Shown here: positions 9,809 to 20,604 of the stretch, one piece after another | How positions within the stretch are numbered: position 1 is the first letter of the stretch | Layout of the letters: each line of letters starts with the position of its first letter | Assembly (NCBI GenBank): GCA_009829735.1 | Contig: CM020618.1 | Location: forward strand, 30,604,894 to 30,668,893 | Length of the DNA: 64,000 bases | Origin: Pyropia yezoensis | Lineage: Eukaryota; Rhodophyta; Bangiophyceae; Bangiales; Bangiaceae | Reading direction: 5' to 3' | Position numbers and translations under genes: made by a program | Notes under the pieces: model-generated | Seen by the model: the letters and a program-made list of their open reading frames with translations, nothing else | Database searches by the model: none | What the model was told of the DNA's origin: nothing

Positions 9809-10792
9809 ATGCTGAGCGAGCGCAAGATGCCGCCCATACCTGTCAATTGTCTGGGTGTGCCTTCTGGGCAGGGGGTAAGGGCGGCCGAGGGGGGGGGGGG
9901 CGGGCAGCCGCTGGCGGTACCTTCCCACCTGCAACCGGCGCACCGGCTGTCACCGGCAAATGGGGGCGGCATCGGCATTGGCCGCAGCCGCGCCTACCAA
10001 ATACCTTCGCGGCGTGCGGCGCGGTGTGGCAGCGGCGTCGCCTTGGCCGGGCCTGCCTCTTGGACGGCTGGCGGGTCCCACTTTGGTGTTGGCGCGGCGG
10101 CGGCCGCGGCCGCCTCTGCAGGGGGGTTGGCCGGCGCGGGGGGGGAGCTGCCTGCCGTGACAGGCAGGAGTGGTGGCGGCGTTGGCGGGGGTGGGCACTA
10201 CCTGGATTCCTTCCCGCCTGCGGGGCTGATGGCGGCGCGGGTGGCGGCGGCGGGGGCGGCGGCGGGGAAGAGACCCCTGGGCGACGCCCGTCACCCGTGT
10301 GGGCATCTCACGAGCGACTCGCGGTCTATCTCGTCTGCGTCGGCGTTATCCACCCTCACCACCTTACCCGGCACGGCGAGTGCGGGCAGGACGCCACCGT
10401 CCCCGCACTTTCTCCCCGCCGCTCAACCGTCGCACACCTCCTTTTTGGCGACCAGCACGCCCGCGCTGGTGGACGTCGTTGGTGCTACGGCACCCGAGGG
10501 GCGGGGCGGATGTGCCACTGGTGGCGCTGGTCACCGGCTGGGGCGCGCCGCGGTGCGGCCGTCGTCTTCGGCGCCTGCGAGCGCCATGTGGGCGCCGGGG
10601 GGTCCTGCGGATGACCTCAGTGACGATGAGAGTGAAGCGTCGGTGTGCAGCTTTTCAGGCGCCGCTGGGGCCGCCGTCGTACCGAGCAGGTTCGCGGTGG
10701 CGGGGCTGTGCCCTGCAGACGAGCTGGAGCTGGACATGTGGCCCGCTGCGACGGAGCCCCACGTATGGCTGCCTCTGGAGAAGCAGTGTTGA
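9809..10792 (+). CDS. hypothetical protein with an acidic Ser-rich end
   Basis: No family was recognised. The frame from ATG 9809 gives 327 aa. The first two thirds are Gly/Ala/Ser low complexity with no domain. The last ~60 residues look more protein-like: PADDLSDDESEASVCSFSG, then PADELELDMWPAATEP and a VWLPLEKQC end. That acidic, hydrophobic-spaced stretch resembles a transactivation or binding segment. A GTAAGG donor-like site just inside the frame (near 9873) means it could be only the last exon of a larger gene. No neighbour helps to assign a role. Confidence 0.3.
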   Translation: MLSERKMPPIPVNCLGVPSGQGVRAAEGGGGGQPLAVPSHLQPAHRLSPANGGGIGIGRSRAYQIPSRRAARCGSGVALAGPASWTAGGSHFGVGAAAAAAASAGGLAGAGGELPAVTGRSGGGVGGGGHYLDSFPPAGLMAARVAAAGAAAGKRPLGDARHPCGHLTSDSRSISSASALSTLTTLPGTASAGRTPPSPHFLPAAQPSHTSFLATSTPALVDVVGATAPEGRGGCATGGAGHRLGRAAVRPSSSAPASAMWAPGGPADDLSDDESEASVCSFSGAAGAAVVPSRFAVAGLCPADELELDMWPAATEPHVWLPLEKQC

Positions 10793-11919
10793 TCACGTGT
10801 GGAGTACTGCTCTGCGAGGTCGGGCCGCGTGTCGGAAGGGGGTGGGGGGAGGTTGATTGGGGAAGGCTGCAGAGTGCCTGTCGTTCGTCTCTTGCGCGCT
10901 CCTCTGACAGTCGCAGGGATACCCCCTGTTGTGGCCACGACGCCTTGCTGTGGGCCATTTTCTCTGGTCGAGACGGGCGTGCTGAGTGGCCGTCGCCGTT
11001 TGGTCGTGCGGGAACGCCTGCTGCGGCGGGGGGCCCCTCGTGTGTTGGCGCTACCGCCTGTGGGGGTGGCCGCTATGCCACCGCGGCTCGTGCGTCACCT
11101 CGTGGTGTTTCATGGGCGTTCCCATAGAGCAGCTTGGGGGCACCGTCCACGGTCGCCGTTCCCCCGAGGGCCCTTGCTTCTCTTGGGTGGTGGGCTAAGG
11201 GGGCATCGATCTGCTCCGTGACGCCCTGCTCGGTGCCCCCTGTGGCCGGTTGCTTGAGCTGACGGCGGCGGTCGGTCGGGTGAGCTCCAGAGTTACTGCA
11301 CGCGTCGCGGGAGGCAACGTTCCCGGTGCGGCTGGTTGGGCTTGGCGTCCCTTGCCCGTCCTGGTGCCTGTTTTGCGTGTCTGTGCTGCATCCTCTCTTT
11401 TTTTTTTTGTCCATGTGTTGTTTTGGAACGGGCGGGACGCGTACCTCGTCGCTGGGCGCCGCCCCTCGCCGTCCCTTGCCGCGGCTGCCGCATGCCCGCG
11501 TCGCTCGCCGCGATGGGTGGTGGTGCCGTGCCGTTCGGTCGGGCGACTCGTGGAGATGGCGAGCGTACAGCATTGAGTACCCGGCGGCTACACGCGTGCG
11601 TTGGTCGTTCGCCGAGCAATGCAATCCGAGAAAAAGGAGCAAGAAAAGAACGAAAAAAAACGGTTGCCACCCGCTGTTTTGACGTTCTCGTGTGCTCGTC
11701 CCGTATCGATGGGGACGCTCGGCACACGAGGTACCCCCCAGCCAAGAGTCGTCGCCGAGACAAAACCATCCCTCCGATTCCCCTCCCGCTGCGCTGCCGG
11801 GGTGGCGGCGTCTGCCGACCGGCATCGCAGACCAGCGGCAAACGCCTCGCTCTGCCCTGTCTCATTATCTTTGGTGGTGACTGTCGTGGCCGGCGTCGCG
11901 CCTCCCGTCGGCTCCGCGT
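10793..11919. other. intergenic, nothing recognised
   Basis: 3' flanks of the ORF ending at 10792 and of the p24 gene ending at 11920. No domain, RNA gene or long repeat was seen on either strand. Confidence 0.45.
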
Positions 11920-12901
11920 CTAGCCCAGCCACCGCACGACGCGGCGCCCACGGAGGGGCCGCCCCCCCCACACGCCGACCCACAGCCCCACCTCGGTGGC
12001 GACCGCCACGACCGCCGCGACCGCCCCCACCCGCACGGTGGCGAGGACGGGCGCCAGCGCCGCCACGTGCGTGGCTGCCGCAGACCGCTCCGCGGCGGCC
12101 GCGGCTGCCACCGCCGCCGCGACGGCGGCGAGGCCCTCCACCTCGGCCGCCGCGGCGGCGGTGAGGAGCTCCGCCGTCGTCGCGGCGGTCGCGGTGGGGC
12201 CGCCACTGCCGCCGCTACCACCACAACCACCACCACCCCCCCCGTCACTCGCCCCGCGGAGGCGGCCGGGCAGGAGCAAGCTGCCACTCCCCCACCCCCC
12301 CGCCCACGGCGGCCGCCCCGCCATCCACCGCAGCTGCACCACCACCGGCCGGTCCCCCGCCGTCACACACACCTCGTACGTGTCGGCCTCCTCGGCCACC
12401 CCCCCGCCCCCCCCGCCCCCCCCACCTCCCCACCCCCCGACGCCACCACCACCACCACCACCGCTACCACCCCACCCCCCTTCCTCCTCATCGTCCACCC
12501 CCGAGTGGGACCGCCGCCGCAGCGCCGGGGTGGTCCACGAAAAGGGCCCACCCCCGCCGGCGGGCGCCCCCCCCGACGGGGACGCGTACAGCACGGCGCC
12601 GCCGAGGGTGCGGACCACCACCCGCACGCCCCCCTCCCCCTCCCCCCCACCCCCACCCCCACCCCGCTGTCGAGGCGGGTGGCGCCCGCCACCAGCGCCG
12701 GCGGCGGCCGCGGCGGCCGCCGCCGGGGCCACCCGGAGGAGGGCGGCGACACGGCGGCCGGTGGGCATCTCGTCGGTAAAGCAGCGCCCCCCCCCGGCGG
12801 GGAGGCTCAGGTGCACCCCCGACGGCAGCGCCGCCGCGGAGCGCGCCGCCGCCGACGCGGCGGCGTGGTACGCCACTGCCGCGGCGGCGCCCCACCCGCC
12901 G

Positions 12902-12932
<31 letters not shown>

Positions 12933-13071
12933 CACCGCCGCTGCCTGCCGCCAACGCAACGGCGGTGGCGGCCGCTACCACTACCAGCCGCCGAAGGGGA
13001 TGTGGGAGGGGGGGGCGGGGGAGGGGGAGGCACCGCCGCCGTTGCCGCCGGGGGGGGGCACCGACGGCCAT
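11920..13071 (-). CDS. p24/TMED family cargo receptor (GOLD domain)
   Basis: Single exon, 383 aa, against about 200-220 for usual p24 proteins. The N-terminus (ATG 13071) is basic and then hydrophobic (LVVVAAATAVALAAG), a signal peptide. The GOLD domain follows: VHLSLPAGGGRCFTDEMP, VRVVVRTLGGAVLYASP, FSW, and YEVCVTAGD, including the two conserved cysteines that pair in this family. A helical Ala/Glu region (LLTAAAAAEVEGL) stands where the coiled coil belongs. Then come a membrane span (GAVAAVVAVATEVGLWVGVW) and a short basic tail (RGRRVVRWLG). p24 proteins cycle between ER and Golgi as coat-vesicle cargo receptors. The extra length is Gly- and Ala-runs inserted in loops. The tail lacks a clear FF/KK sorting pair. 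Confidence 0.72.
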
Positions 13072-14174
13072 GGTGCCGTTGGGGAGGAAGGCGGCAGGGA
13101 AAGAAGGGGGGAAGGGGGGGGGGAAGCGGCGCAGCAAGGCAGCCCCAGGGGGTGATGGGTGGAGCAAGTCAGTGGTACGATGAGGGGAAGGCGGAAGGCG
13201 GGGACTTGGGGCGGGGGGGGGCTGGCGGCTCTCTGGGAGGTGAGCGGGGGAACTAAGGCAACAGCACCAGCGGCGCTGCTGGTGGACGGCGGTGGCGGGG
13301 GCCCCCCCTTCCCCCCTCAGCACATCATCCATACCGTGGCACCATGGCCGTGGGTGGGCGCTCCCGCATCGCGGGAGCAGCCGCGCTGCGGCGGGACGGC
13401 AGCAGCCACAGGGCGACGCGGGCGAGGGGACAAGGGGGGCAAAGGGGGGGAGGTGGGGGGGGGGGGCGTGCGCCGTGGGGGCGATGCACAGCCGCCGCCG
13501 TCGGCGCGCGCTGGCAGCCACGTCCGCACCCCCCCCCCCCATTCAAATTCCATCCCGCCCCCGCGGGCGAGGCTGCGCCCCCTTTCGCTGACGGTGCGGC
13601 ATACGGCCGCGACCACCGCTACTATACCGCTGCCGCTGCGCGTGGGGAAGAAAGGGGAGGGCAGGGGAGGGCAGGGGAGGGGGGGGAGGGGGGAGGGGAG
13701 GAGGCGTGACCACTTTTTTTTCTCTTTCCTGGCTCAGATCACCGCCGCTACTTCCCCCCCACGCTGTGGTGACCACGGCACTGCCGCGCGTTACGTCACC
13801 GGCGGTTGGGCCGCGTCGCTGGGACCGCGGGCGGCAAGCGAAAAAAACATAGACGCCCCGTGCGCGCGCGCGACGCGGAGTGCCCTGTCCTTGCAGAGCC
13901 GCCGTGCCCGCGCGGCGGGGCGGACTTGATGCTGCGAGAGCGGCGCACGCCGCCCTGCCCTTGTCCCCCCCCCTCTCCCTCATTCCGCACCCCCCCGCCA
14001 TCGCCCCCCCGACCGACGCTCCCCGCCCCCCGTCCGCCGCACCCCGACACTACAGCCGGGGCCCCCCCCCCCCCCCACCCCCCCCCCTCTCCACTACAAC
14101 AACCCCCACCGCCACCGCCACCGCCGCCGACGAGTCGGCCCCGCCAAGCACCCCCACCCCCCCAGGGAAATGGG
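13072..14174. other. intergenic between p24 and zinc-finger genes
   Basis: About 1.1 kb with G- and C-runs, including GGGGA repeats at 13660-13705. It would contain the p24 promoter. No gene was seen. Confidence 0.45.
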
Positions 14175-16937
14175 TTATGGGTACAGGCGGCAGGGTGGGA
14201 AGCAGGGGGGCACCGAGTCCTCCTCGTCGGCCGCCGTTGCCAGCAGCACCGCGACGGCGCGGTCAAAGGGGAGCGTCCCGCCCGAGGGGGTGCGGAACAG
14301 CCCGCAGCCGTCGCCGCCGCCGCCGCCGCCACCGCCGCCACCCCCACAGCCGCCAGCCTCTGTGACGCTGCCGGTTGGCGGGGGAGAGGAGGGGGCGCCG
14401 TCACCGTCAACGGAACGGTGCCCGCCCGCGTCGCCGCCGTGCTCCCCCGACCGTGCCGACGCTGCCGCCGCCGCCGCCGCTGTCACCGTTGACGCCGGCA
14501 CTGTGGTGACGTCATCGATGCCCGGTGGCGGCCGCGGCTCGGCAGGCAGGCCAAGCGCCGTGGCGGCGCCCCCCCCCCCCGCCACGCCGAGGGCACCCAT
14601 GACCAGTTCCGCCAGCGACGCGCATGGGGTGGGGAGGGACAGCAGCGCAACGTCGGCGGCAGCGTCCACATCCATATCATCGAGGAGCTCTAGGTCCACG
14701 CCGGGCAGCAGCCAGTCGGGGGGGGCGGGGGGGGGCGCGGGGGGCGGTGGAGTCCGCCACCGCCCGTCCGACACCGTCACTCCGCTCCCATCCGCGGCTA
14801 CCGCCGCCGCCAGCACCGCGGCGGCGGCACCACCGTCGGGGCAGGCGCCTGTGGCGGGGAGTGAGGGGTGCTCTCCTGAAGGAGGAGGTGCCGCCGGAGG
14901 GAGGGCCGCCCGCGGTGCCACCCCCGCCACGGCCGGCAGCACGCACCCGCCGACCACAGATGATGAGGGGCCCCAAGTGGGGGTTGCCCCTGTGGTGGCC
15001 GCGCCGTTGATGGCAGTGACGGCGTCGGGGGCCACACTCATTGGACGTGGCGGCGACGGCGGCTGCCACGCCGCGGCGCCCGCCCCACCACCCGATTCGG
15101 CGGGCGTAATGGGCGACATGGGCAGCAGCAGCCGCGTGTCGCCGTCGGCGCTCCCGCTGCCGAGGTGGACATCCAGCAGCAGCGGCGGCGGCGGGGGAGC
15201 GCCCTTGGACACCGCCTCCCCCCCCAGCAGGGGCGGCCGTGCCGTGACCGCCGCGCCGCCAGTCGCGGCGGTCAACGCGCCCGCCACCGCCGCCACCACG
15301 GCGGTGAGGTGCGGGTCTGCCCGCACCGCCGTGGCGGGCGCCAGCCACCCGCCCGCCGCGGCGGCCGCGGCTGCTGACGGCAATGGGGACAGGGATGGCA
15401 ACAGCGGCAACGGCAATAAAGGCGGCGGCGGTGGCGGCGGCGGCGGCGGCGGCGGCAGTGGTGACACAGCCGCCGGGGGTGGCGGCGCTTCTACTGCCCT
15501 CACCGTAGGCATCGACGGGGGAGGTGGCAACAGGACCCCGGGAGGGGATGCCACCGCCGCCGCCGTCACACCCACCACGGAGACCGCCAGTGGCGGATGT
15601 TGCGCGCGTGCGGGCGTGCTGGTGGGCGGGCTCACCGCCAGTGAGGTGACCCCACCCGCAACAGCCGTCGCCATGACGGGCCGGGTGGCGGCCGCCACGG
15701 CTGCGGAAGCGGTGGTGGCCCCCGCCATCACGGCCGGTGCGGCGCCAGTTGCGGCGCCCCCGGCGCCGCCGGGTGGGAGAGGCGCACCGACCACCAGTGG
15801 CGGGGGAGGTGGTGGCGGCGGCGACGCCATGGCCCCGTCGCCGTCGGCGGGAGCCCCCGCTGCCGACCCCATGGGGGAGGGCACGGCGTCGGGCGCGCCG
15901 GCAGGGGCGATGGGAGTGGCCGCGACACCAACGAGTGCCCCCCCGCTGGACCGGCTCGCCGGCGCGCCGCCTGCCGTGACCGCTGTCGTAGCCGCGACGG
16001 CCGGGGCGACCGCGGCGTCTGCCACCACCACCACCGCCGCCGCCGCCGCCGCCGCCGCCCTCTCTGCCTCTGTCGCCGCTGCCACCGCAGAGGACACGGG
16101 GCTGCTGCCGACGAGCGGGGTGGTGGTGGGAGTACTCGCCCCCTCCCCCCCCCGGACACCCCCGCGGCGGCAGCCTGACTCCCGCTTGGTCGGCCGGTTG
16201 TTGATGACCACCCGCCGGCCCGTCGACGATGCCACCCCGTGGTGGGTACGGAGGTGGTGCAACGCAGAGCTCCGCCACGCAAATGTCGCCCCGCACCCCG
16301 CCGCCGCGTCACACTTGTACGGCTTTCTGTGCAGCGGGGCGGCGAGGAAGATGTCACAAGAAAACACACAACAGAAGGGAAAGCGATGCAAGAAAACCAC
16401 GCTGGCCAAGTCGTCAGTCCACCACACAATGAAAAGGAGAGACAGAGGTGCACGCGCGGAAGCAGCTGTTGTGAGGGGTGGCTCGCCACAGCCGCCGCCG
16501 TCACCGAGACGGCGGCCACCACCGGCGTCACCCTGGCTCCGCCCCCGCCAGTACGCTGCCATCGACGCATGAAGCTTCCCCACCACCTGCGCTAGAGGAC
16601 GCGCGGCCGTCTCGCGCTGTCTCGTGCGCCGCCGCGCCCGCCCACAATCCGCCCACCCGCCTGGTCCACCAAGAACCCCCCGCCGCTGCCACCGCCGCCG
16701 CAAGGCGCCCCCCCCCCAGAAGCCGCCCTTGCCGCCACCAGGCCGGTGCCCTCCCCCCGCCTCCCGGCCTCTCCGCAATAACCTACTCCCCCGTGTGCAG
16801 CCGCATATGGACCGACAGGTTGTACCGCCTCGCCGCCCGGAAACCGCACCCCGCCGACGGGCACGCATAGCTCCCCGGCCCTGACCCACCCCCCGGCCGG
16901 CCACCTCCGGACAGCGCGCCCCTGCCGCCACCACCAC

Positions 16938-16979
<42 letters not shown>

Positions 16980-17052
16980 TGCCCGCCCTGACCTTCATCG
17001 CGCCGCCGCCGCCGCCACCGCCGCCCCCCCCACCCCCGGCTTTGGCCGTCAT
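14175..17052 (-). CDS. two-finger C2H2 zinc-finger transcription regulator
   Basis: Two exons: 17052-16787 and 16326-14175, with a 460-base intron; 805 aa. Finger 1 is C-x4-C-x12-H-x3-H (CPSAGC...HMRLH) and finger 2 is C-x5-C-x12-H-x3-H (CDAAAGC...HLRTH). The intron falls inside the linker, and splicing GA to A restores the textbook linker HTGEKPYKC, which fixes the splice sites. Before the fingers lies a Gly-run. After them come ~680 residues of Ala/Pro/Thr low complexity with one acidic, leucine-rich island (DWLLPGVDLELLDDMDVDA) that looks like an activation domain. The stop is at 14175-14177. It presumably binds DNA in the nucleus; the targets are unknown. The start is the only in-frame ATG before finger 1, but a further 5' exon is possible. 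Confidence 0.8.
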
Positions 17053-18238
17053 GGCGCCCCCCACGAGCGGCCGCAGAGGTGGCGGGGCACTCCCGACCGG
17101 CGCCCGATGCGCTCGGGCGGGGTTGGTGGCCACTGCCAACGACCGGCGCTGACGCCGAGGTGGGAGGCCCGCGCGACGGCAGGGTGCCCCCGCCGGGGGT
17201 GGGCGCCACCCGCCCGCGGCACGCGCGTGGCGGCAATTCCCGACGGCACGGCAATAGCGCGGCTCCGTCCTCAGTGACGGCGTCGCACCTCCGACCCTAA
17301 AGGTGCTCCCGCTCCCCCCCCGACACCTCCGACACCCCCTCCCCGACGCCGGGGCACTCACCTCCACCCTAAACTGCCCCCACCCCTCACCCCTCACCCA
17401 CTGACCCACCCCCCTCCCCCCCCCCCCGCCAAACCTACCCAACGCGGCAGCTGTGCAGGCAGGTGGGGGACTCGCCGCCCACCGGGGGGGGGGAGCGTGC
17501 CTCGGCTCCCCCCGCCACGGCCGGCTGGCGGCGGCCGCGCCGACGGCAGCGGCTGGCGGCGGCGCCCTGTCTTGCCGCCGCTGCTGAGCGGCTGGCCGCC
17601 GTCGCTGAGCGGCTGGCCGCAGCGGCGGAGCGGCCGCATTGGGAGACGGCAGCCCGGCCTGCTGATCCCCATGAGCGCGCGCGCGCGCCTGCCCGCCGCC
17701 GCGGCCATGCCGGTGGGGGGGGCCGCCGCTCGTGCCGGGTCCGTCCAAGCGTCCACGCCGTTGGGGTGGTGGCCAGAGGCGCTTGCGTGGCCACCGTTGC
17801 CCTCCCAGGAGTGTCACGAGAGGGATAGGCAGACGCTTTGGAGATGGCTCAAAGAGGGAGACCCTTCTTTCGGTTGCCCATTACAAATACAGACGATGCA
17901 TACACAATTGTACTGTTCTTCTATTGGTGAAGCTCTTCTATTGGAGAATCCGGCCACATCCATTCAACCATACTTTCAGTCATGCTTGTAAGTACGTCGG
18001 AATATGGAAGGAATCCAAGTGTGCTCGGGCGGGCGCTCTGGCTCACGAACCCCACGCGGTGACCTCGTTCGTGGGCGCAACGCACCCACTCCGCTCTTTG
18101 TTTCCACTGTCCTCCTGCGCCTGATGCCGTGCGTCTAGACGTGCGGCCCGTCTCCACCCCGGCTCTTCCCGTTGCTGCTCTAACTTTCTCGCGCTCGTCT
18201 ACGAGTGCTGGTGGTGCCTGGTGTACGGGCCGTGAGTC
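17053..18238. other. divergent promoter region
   Basis: About 1.2 kb between the zinc-finger gene (-) and HDS (+). A pocket of lower GC lies at 17860-18010. No gene was seen. Confidence 0.45.
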
Positions 18239-19693
18239 ATGGCGTTTGTGACGCCTGCTGTCGGGGGCGCAGCCGCGGTGGGTGGCCGCCCCCTTGTCGG
18301 CTCCCGCCTGTGCAGCCGCTCCCGTGTTGGTCGTGTCGGTGTTGTCGCCGCCTCGCGTGTGTCCATGGTCGCTGCGGAGCCGGCCGCCTCGTCCAATGGG
18401 TCCCCAGCCCCTTTTGGCACGGCCGGCGTCGGCGACGGGGGTGACGGGGGCGCCCTGCCCGCCTCCTCCCTGGACCTGGACATCTCCACGGGCGCGGTCA
18501 TCCGGCGTAAGACCCGGGCGGTGCGCGTTGGCGACATTTCCATTGGGGGCGGCAACCCGGTCGTCGTCCAGTCCATGATCAATGAGGACACGCTGGACGT
18601 GGATAACGCAACCGCCTCCATCCGGGCGCTCCACGAGATTGGCTGCGAGATGGTTCGCGTCACGTGCGTGTCCATGGCACACGCGCACGCGGTTGGTTTT
18701 ATCAAGGAGAAACTCCGCGCCGAGTACCAGGACGTGCCGCTTGTGGCTGACGTTCACCACAATGGGATGAAGATTGCCTTGGAGGTGGCTAAGCATGTTG
18801 ACAAGGTGCGGATCAATCCGGGCCTGTACGTGTTTGAGAAGCCCAAGGAGGGCCGGACGGAGTACTCGGACGAGGAGTTCAACCGGCTCAAAGACAAGCT
18901 CAAGGCCACCCTCACACCACTGGTGTTGTCGCTCAAAGAGCAGGGCAAGGCCATGCGTATTGGGGTCAACCACGGGTCCCTGGCCGAGCGCATGATGTTC
19001 ACCTACGGGGACACCCCGCGGGGGATGGTCGAGTCGGCGATGGAGTGCATTGAGATCTGCCGGGAGCTAGACTTTCACAACCTGGTCATTTCGATGAAGG
19101 CGTCCAAGGTGCCAGTCATGATCGCAGCCTACCGCCAGCTGGCGCTGCGGCTCGACGCTGAGGGGTACGACTACCCCATCCACCTGGGTGTGACTGAGGC
19201 GGGCGACGGGGAGTATGGGCGGGTGAAGAGCTCCATCGGTATCGGCACGCTCCTTGGGGAGGGCATCGGCGACACGCTGCGGGTGAGCTTGACAGAGAAC
19301 CCCATGAAGGAGATTCCTGTCTGCTACGGCATCCTACAGGCGCTCAACCTGCGGCGCACGATGACCGAGTGGGTGGCGTGCCCCAGCTGCGGCCGCACTC
19401 TCTTTGACCTGGAGGACGTGCTCGCTGATGTGCGGGCGGCAACCAAGCACCTGGACAAACTCGACCCGCCGATTAGCATCTCCGTTTTGGGTTGCATTGT
19501 TAATGGACCGGGCGAGATGGCCGACGCGGACTATGGCTACGTTGGCAGCAAGGCGGGCTACATCACGCTCTATCGCCGCAAGGAGGTGATCAAGACGGTG
19601 CCACAGGCAGAGGGTGTGAAAGCGTTGGTGGAGCTGCTTCAGTCGGATGGCGTTTGGCTGGACCCGCCGGTGGAGGTGCCCGCGACGGCTTGA
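18239..19693 (+). CDS. HDS: plastid 4-hydroxy-3-methylbut-2-enyl diphosphate synthase (HDS/IspG)
   Basis: HDS converts methylerythritol cyclodiphosphate to HMBPP, the penultimate step of the plastid MEP pathway, using a 4Fe-4S cluster and ferredoxin electrons. One exon, 484 aa. Residues 1-~75 are a transit peptide ([10 protein letters not shown], basic and Ser/Ala-rich). The catalytic barrel follows ([67 protein letters not shown]). The reductase domain has the cluster ligands C381 and C384 (CPSC), C419 and E426 (CIVNGPGE). The mature part is ~400 aa, like the short bacterial and cyanobacterial form, without the large extra domain that lengthens plant HDS to ~700. ATG 18239 is the first start giving a targeting peptide. 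Confidence 0.96.
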   Translation: MAFVTPAVGGAAAVGGRPLVGSRLCSRSRVGRVGVVAASRVSMVAAEPAASSNGSPAPFGTAGVGDGGDGGALPASSLDLDISTGAVIRRKTRAVRVGDISIGGGNPVVVQSMINEDTLDVDNATASIRALHEIGCEMVRVTCVSMAHAHAVGFIKEKLRAEYQDVPLVADVHHNGMKIALEVAKHVDKVRINPGLYVFEKPKEGRTEYSDEEFNRLKDKLKATLTPLVLSLKEQGKAMRIGVNHGSLAERMMFTYGDTPRGMVESAMECIEICRELDFHNLVISMKASKVPVMIAAYRQLALRLDAEGYDYPIHLGVTEAGDGEYGRVKSSIGIGTLLGEGIGDTLRVSLTENPMKEIPVCYGILQALNLRRTMTEWVACPSCGRTLFDLEDVLADVRAATKHLDKLDPPISISVLGCIVNGPGEMADADYGYVGSKAGYITLYRRKEVIKTVPQAEGVKALVELLQSDGVWLDPPVEVPATA

Positions 19694-20604
19694 GGGGCTT
19701 TCTTCTGTTTGGTGCCCCCCGGCGGAGTCGTCTGCAAAGAAGTTACGTGGTACGCTGCCGTCTCTTGATATGTCTTCGTGTATCTCTTGTGCTTGAGCAA
19801 CTCGTTTTCTCTCTCGTATCTCCCTCTGCGTTGTCACTTTCAGCGACCCCATCGGCTGTTCAATTGCAGCGTTGCTTGATGTGGACGTCTCGCCAGCGCC
19901 GACAGGTGCAACGGGACCGAGTCGCAGGCACGACTGCAAGTGACTGGGCGCACGCGGGGCCGCTCGGCCTGTCGTCAAGGCGGGGTCCCCATCCCGCTCA
20001 CTGCTACCCAACCCTTTGGTGGCGGGCAAAGACAAGGCGCCACCGGACCGGGTGGGCAGGTCAAAAGGTGCTGGGGAACCGCTGTTGCTGTGACTGTCGA
20101 GAGAGCCGAGGCTTGCTTGGCCCCTTCGTCTCTGCCAGCGTCGCGCCAGCTGTCCGAACGACATCGGCGCGACGCGAGGCAAGAGAAAAGTAATAGCATC
20201 ATGTCTCGATAGGCACAGTTACGTGGACTTGTAGCGGACTGCCACTTAAGTTGTGTCTCGCGATATCCAGGGTCCGCGAGATCATGCCTGCCACGTGGGG
20301 TGCCGCCCATTCCGTCTGGGGGCTGTGGTTGGCCAGTGGTTCCCCTCCTCCCACACTCTGGACCCGCCGCCCCTCTGGCATGGAACGCCTCTGAACCACC
20401 CATAGTGACCCTTGTGCCAGCCCGCAACCGCCCATTGTCGCGCCCCCGCCGCCCGTACCTGACACGCGCGTCATCATCCCGCTCCCTTCCGCCACCCCGC
20501 ATCGCCCCTCTTTTCGTCAACATTCACACCACCTTCTTCCCCGTTCACTTTGCTTCTCCTTCCCCGCTCCCCCTCATTGCCCCCTTTCCCCTTCTGTCGC
20601 AGCC
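19694..20604. other. intergenic, tandem + strand genes
   Basis: 3' flank of HDS and promoter side of the next plastid gene. The last ~100 bases before 20605 are pyrimidine-rich, as in the leader of the next gene. No gene was seen. Confidence 0.45.
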
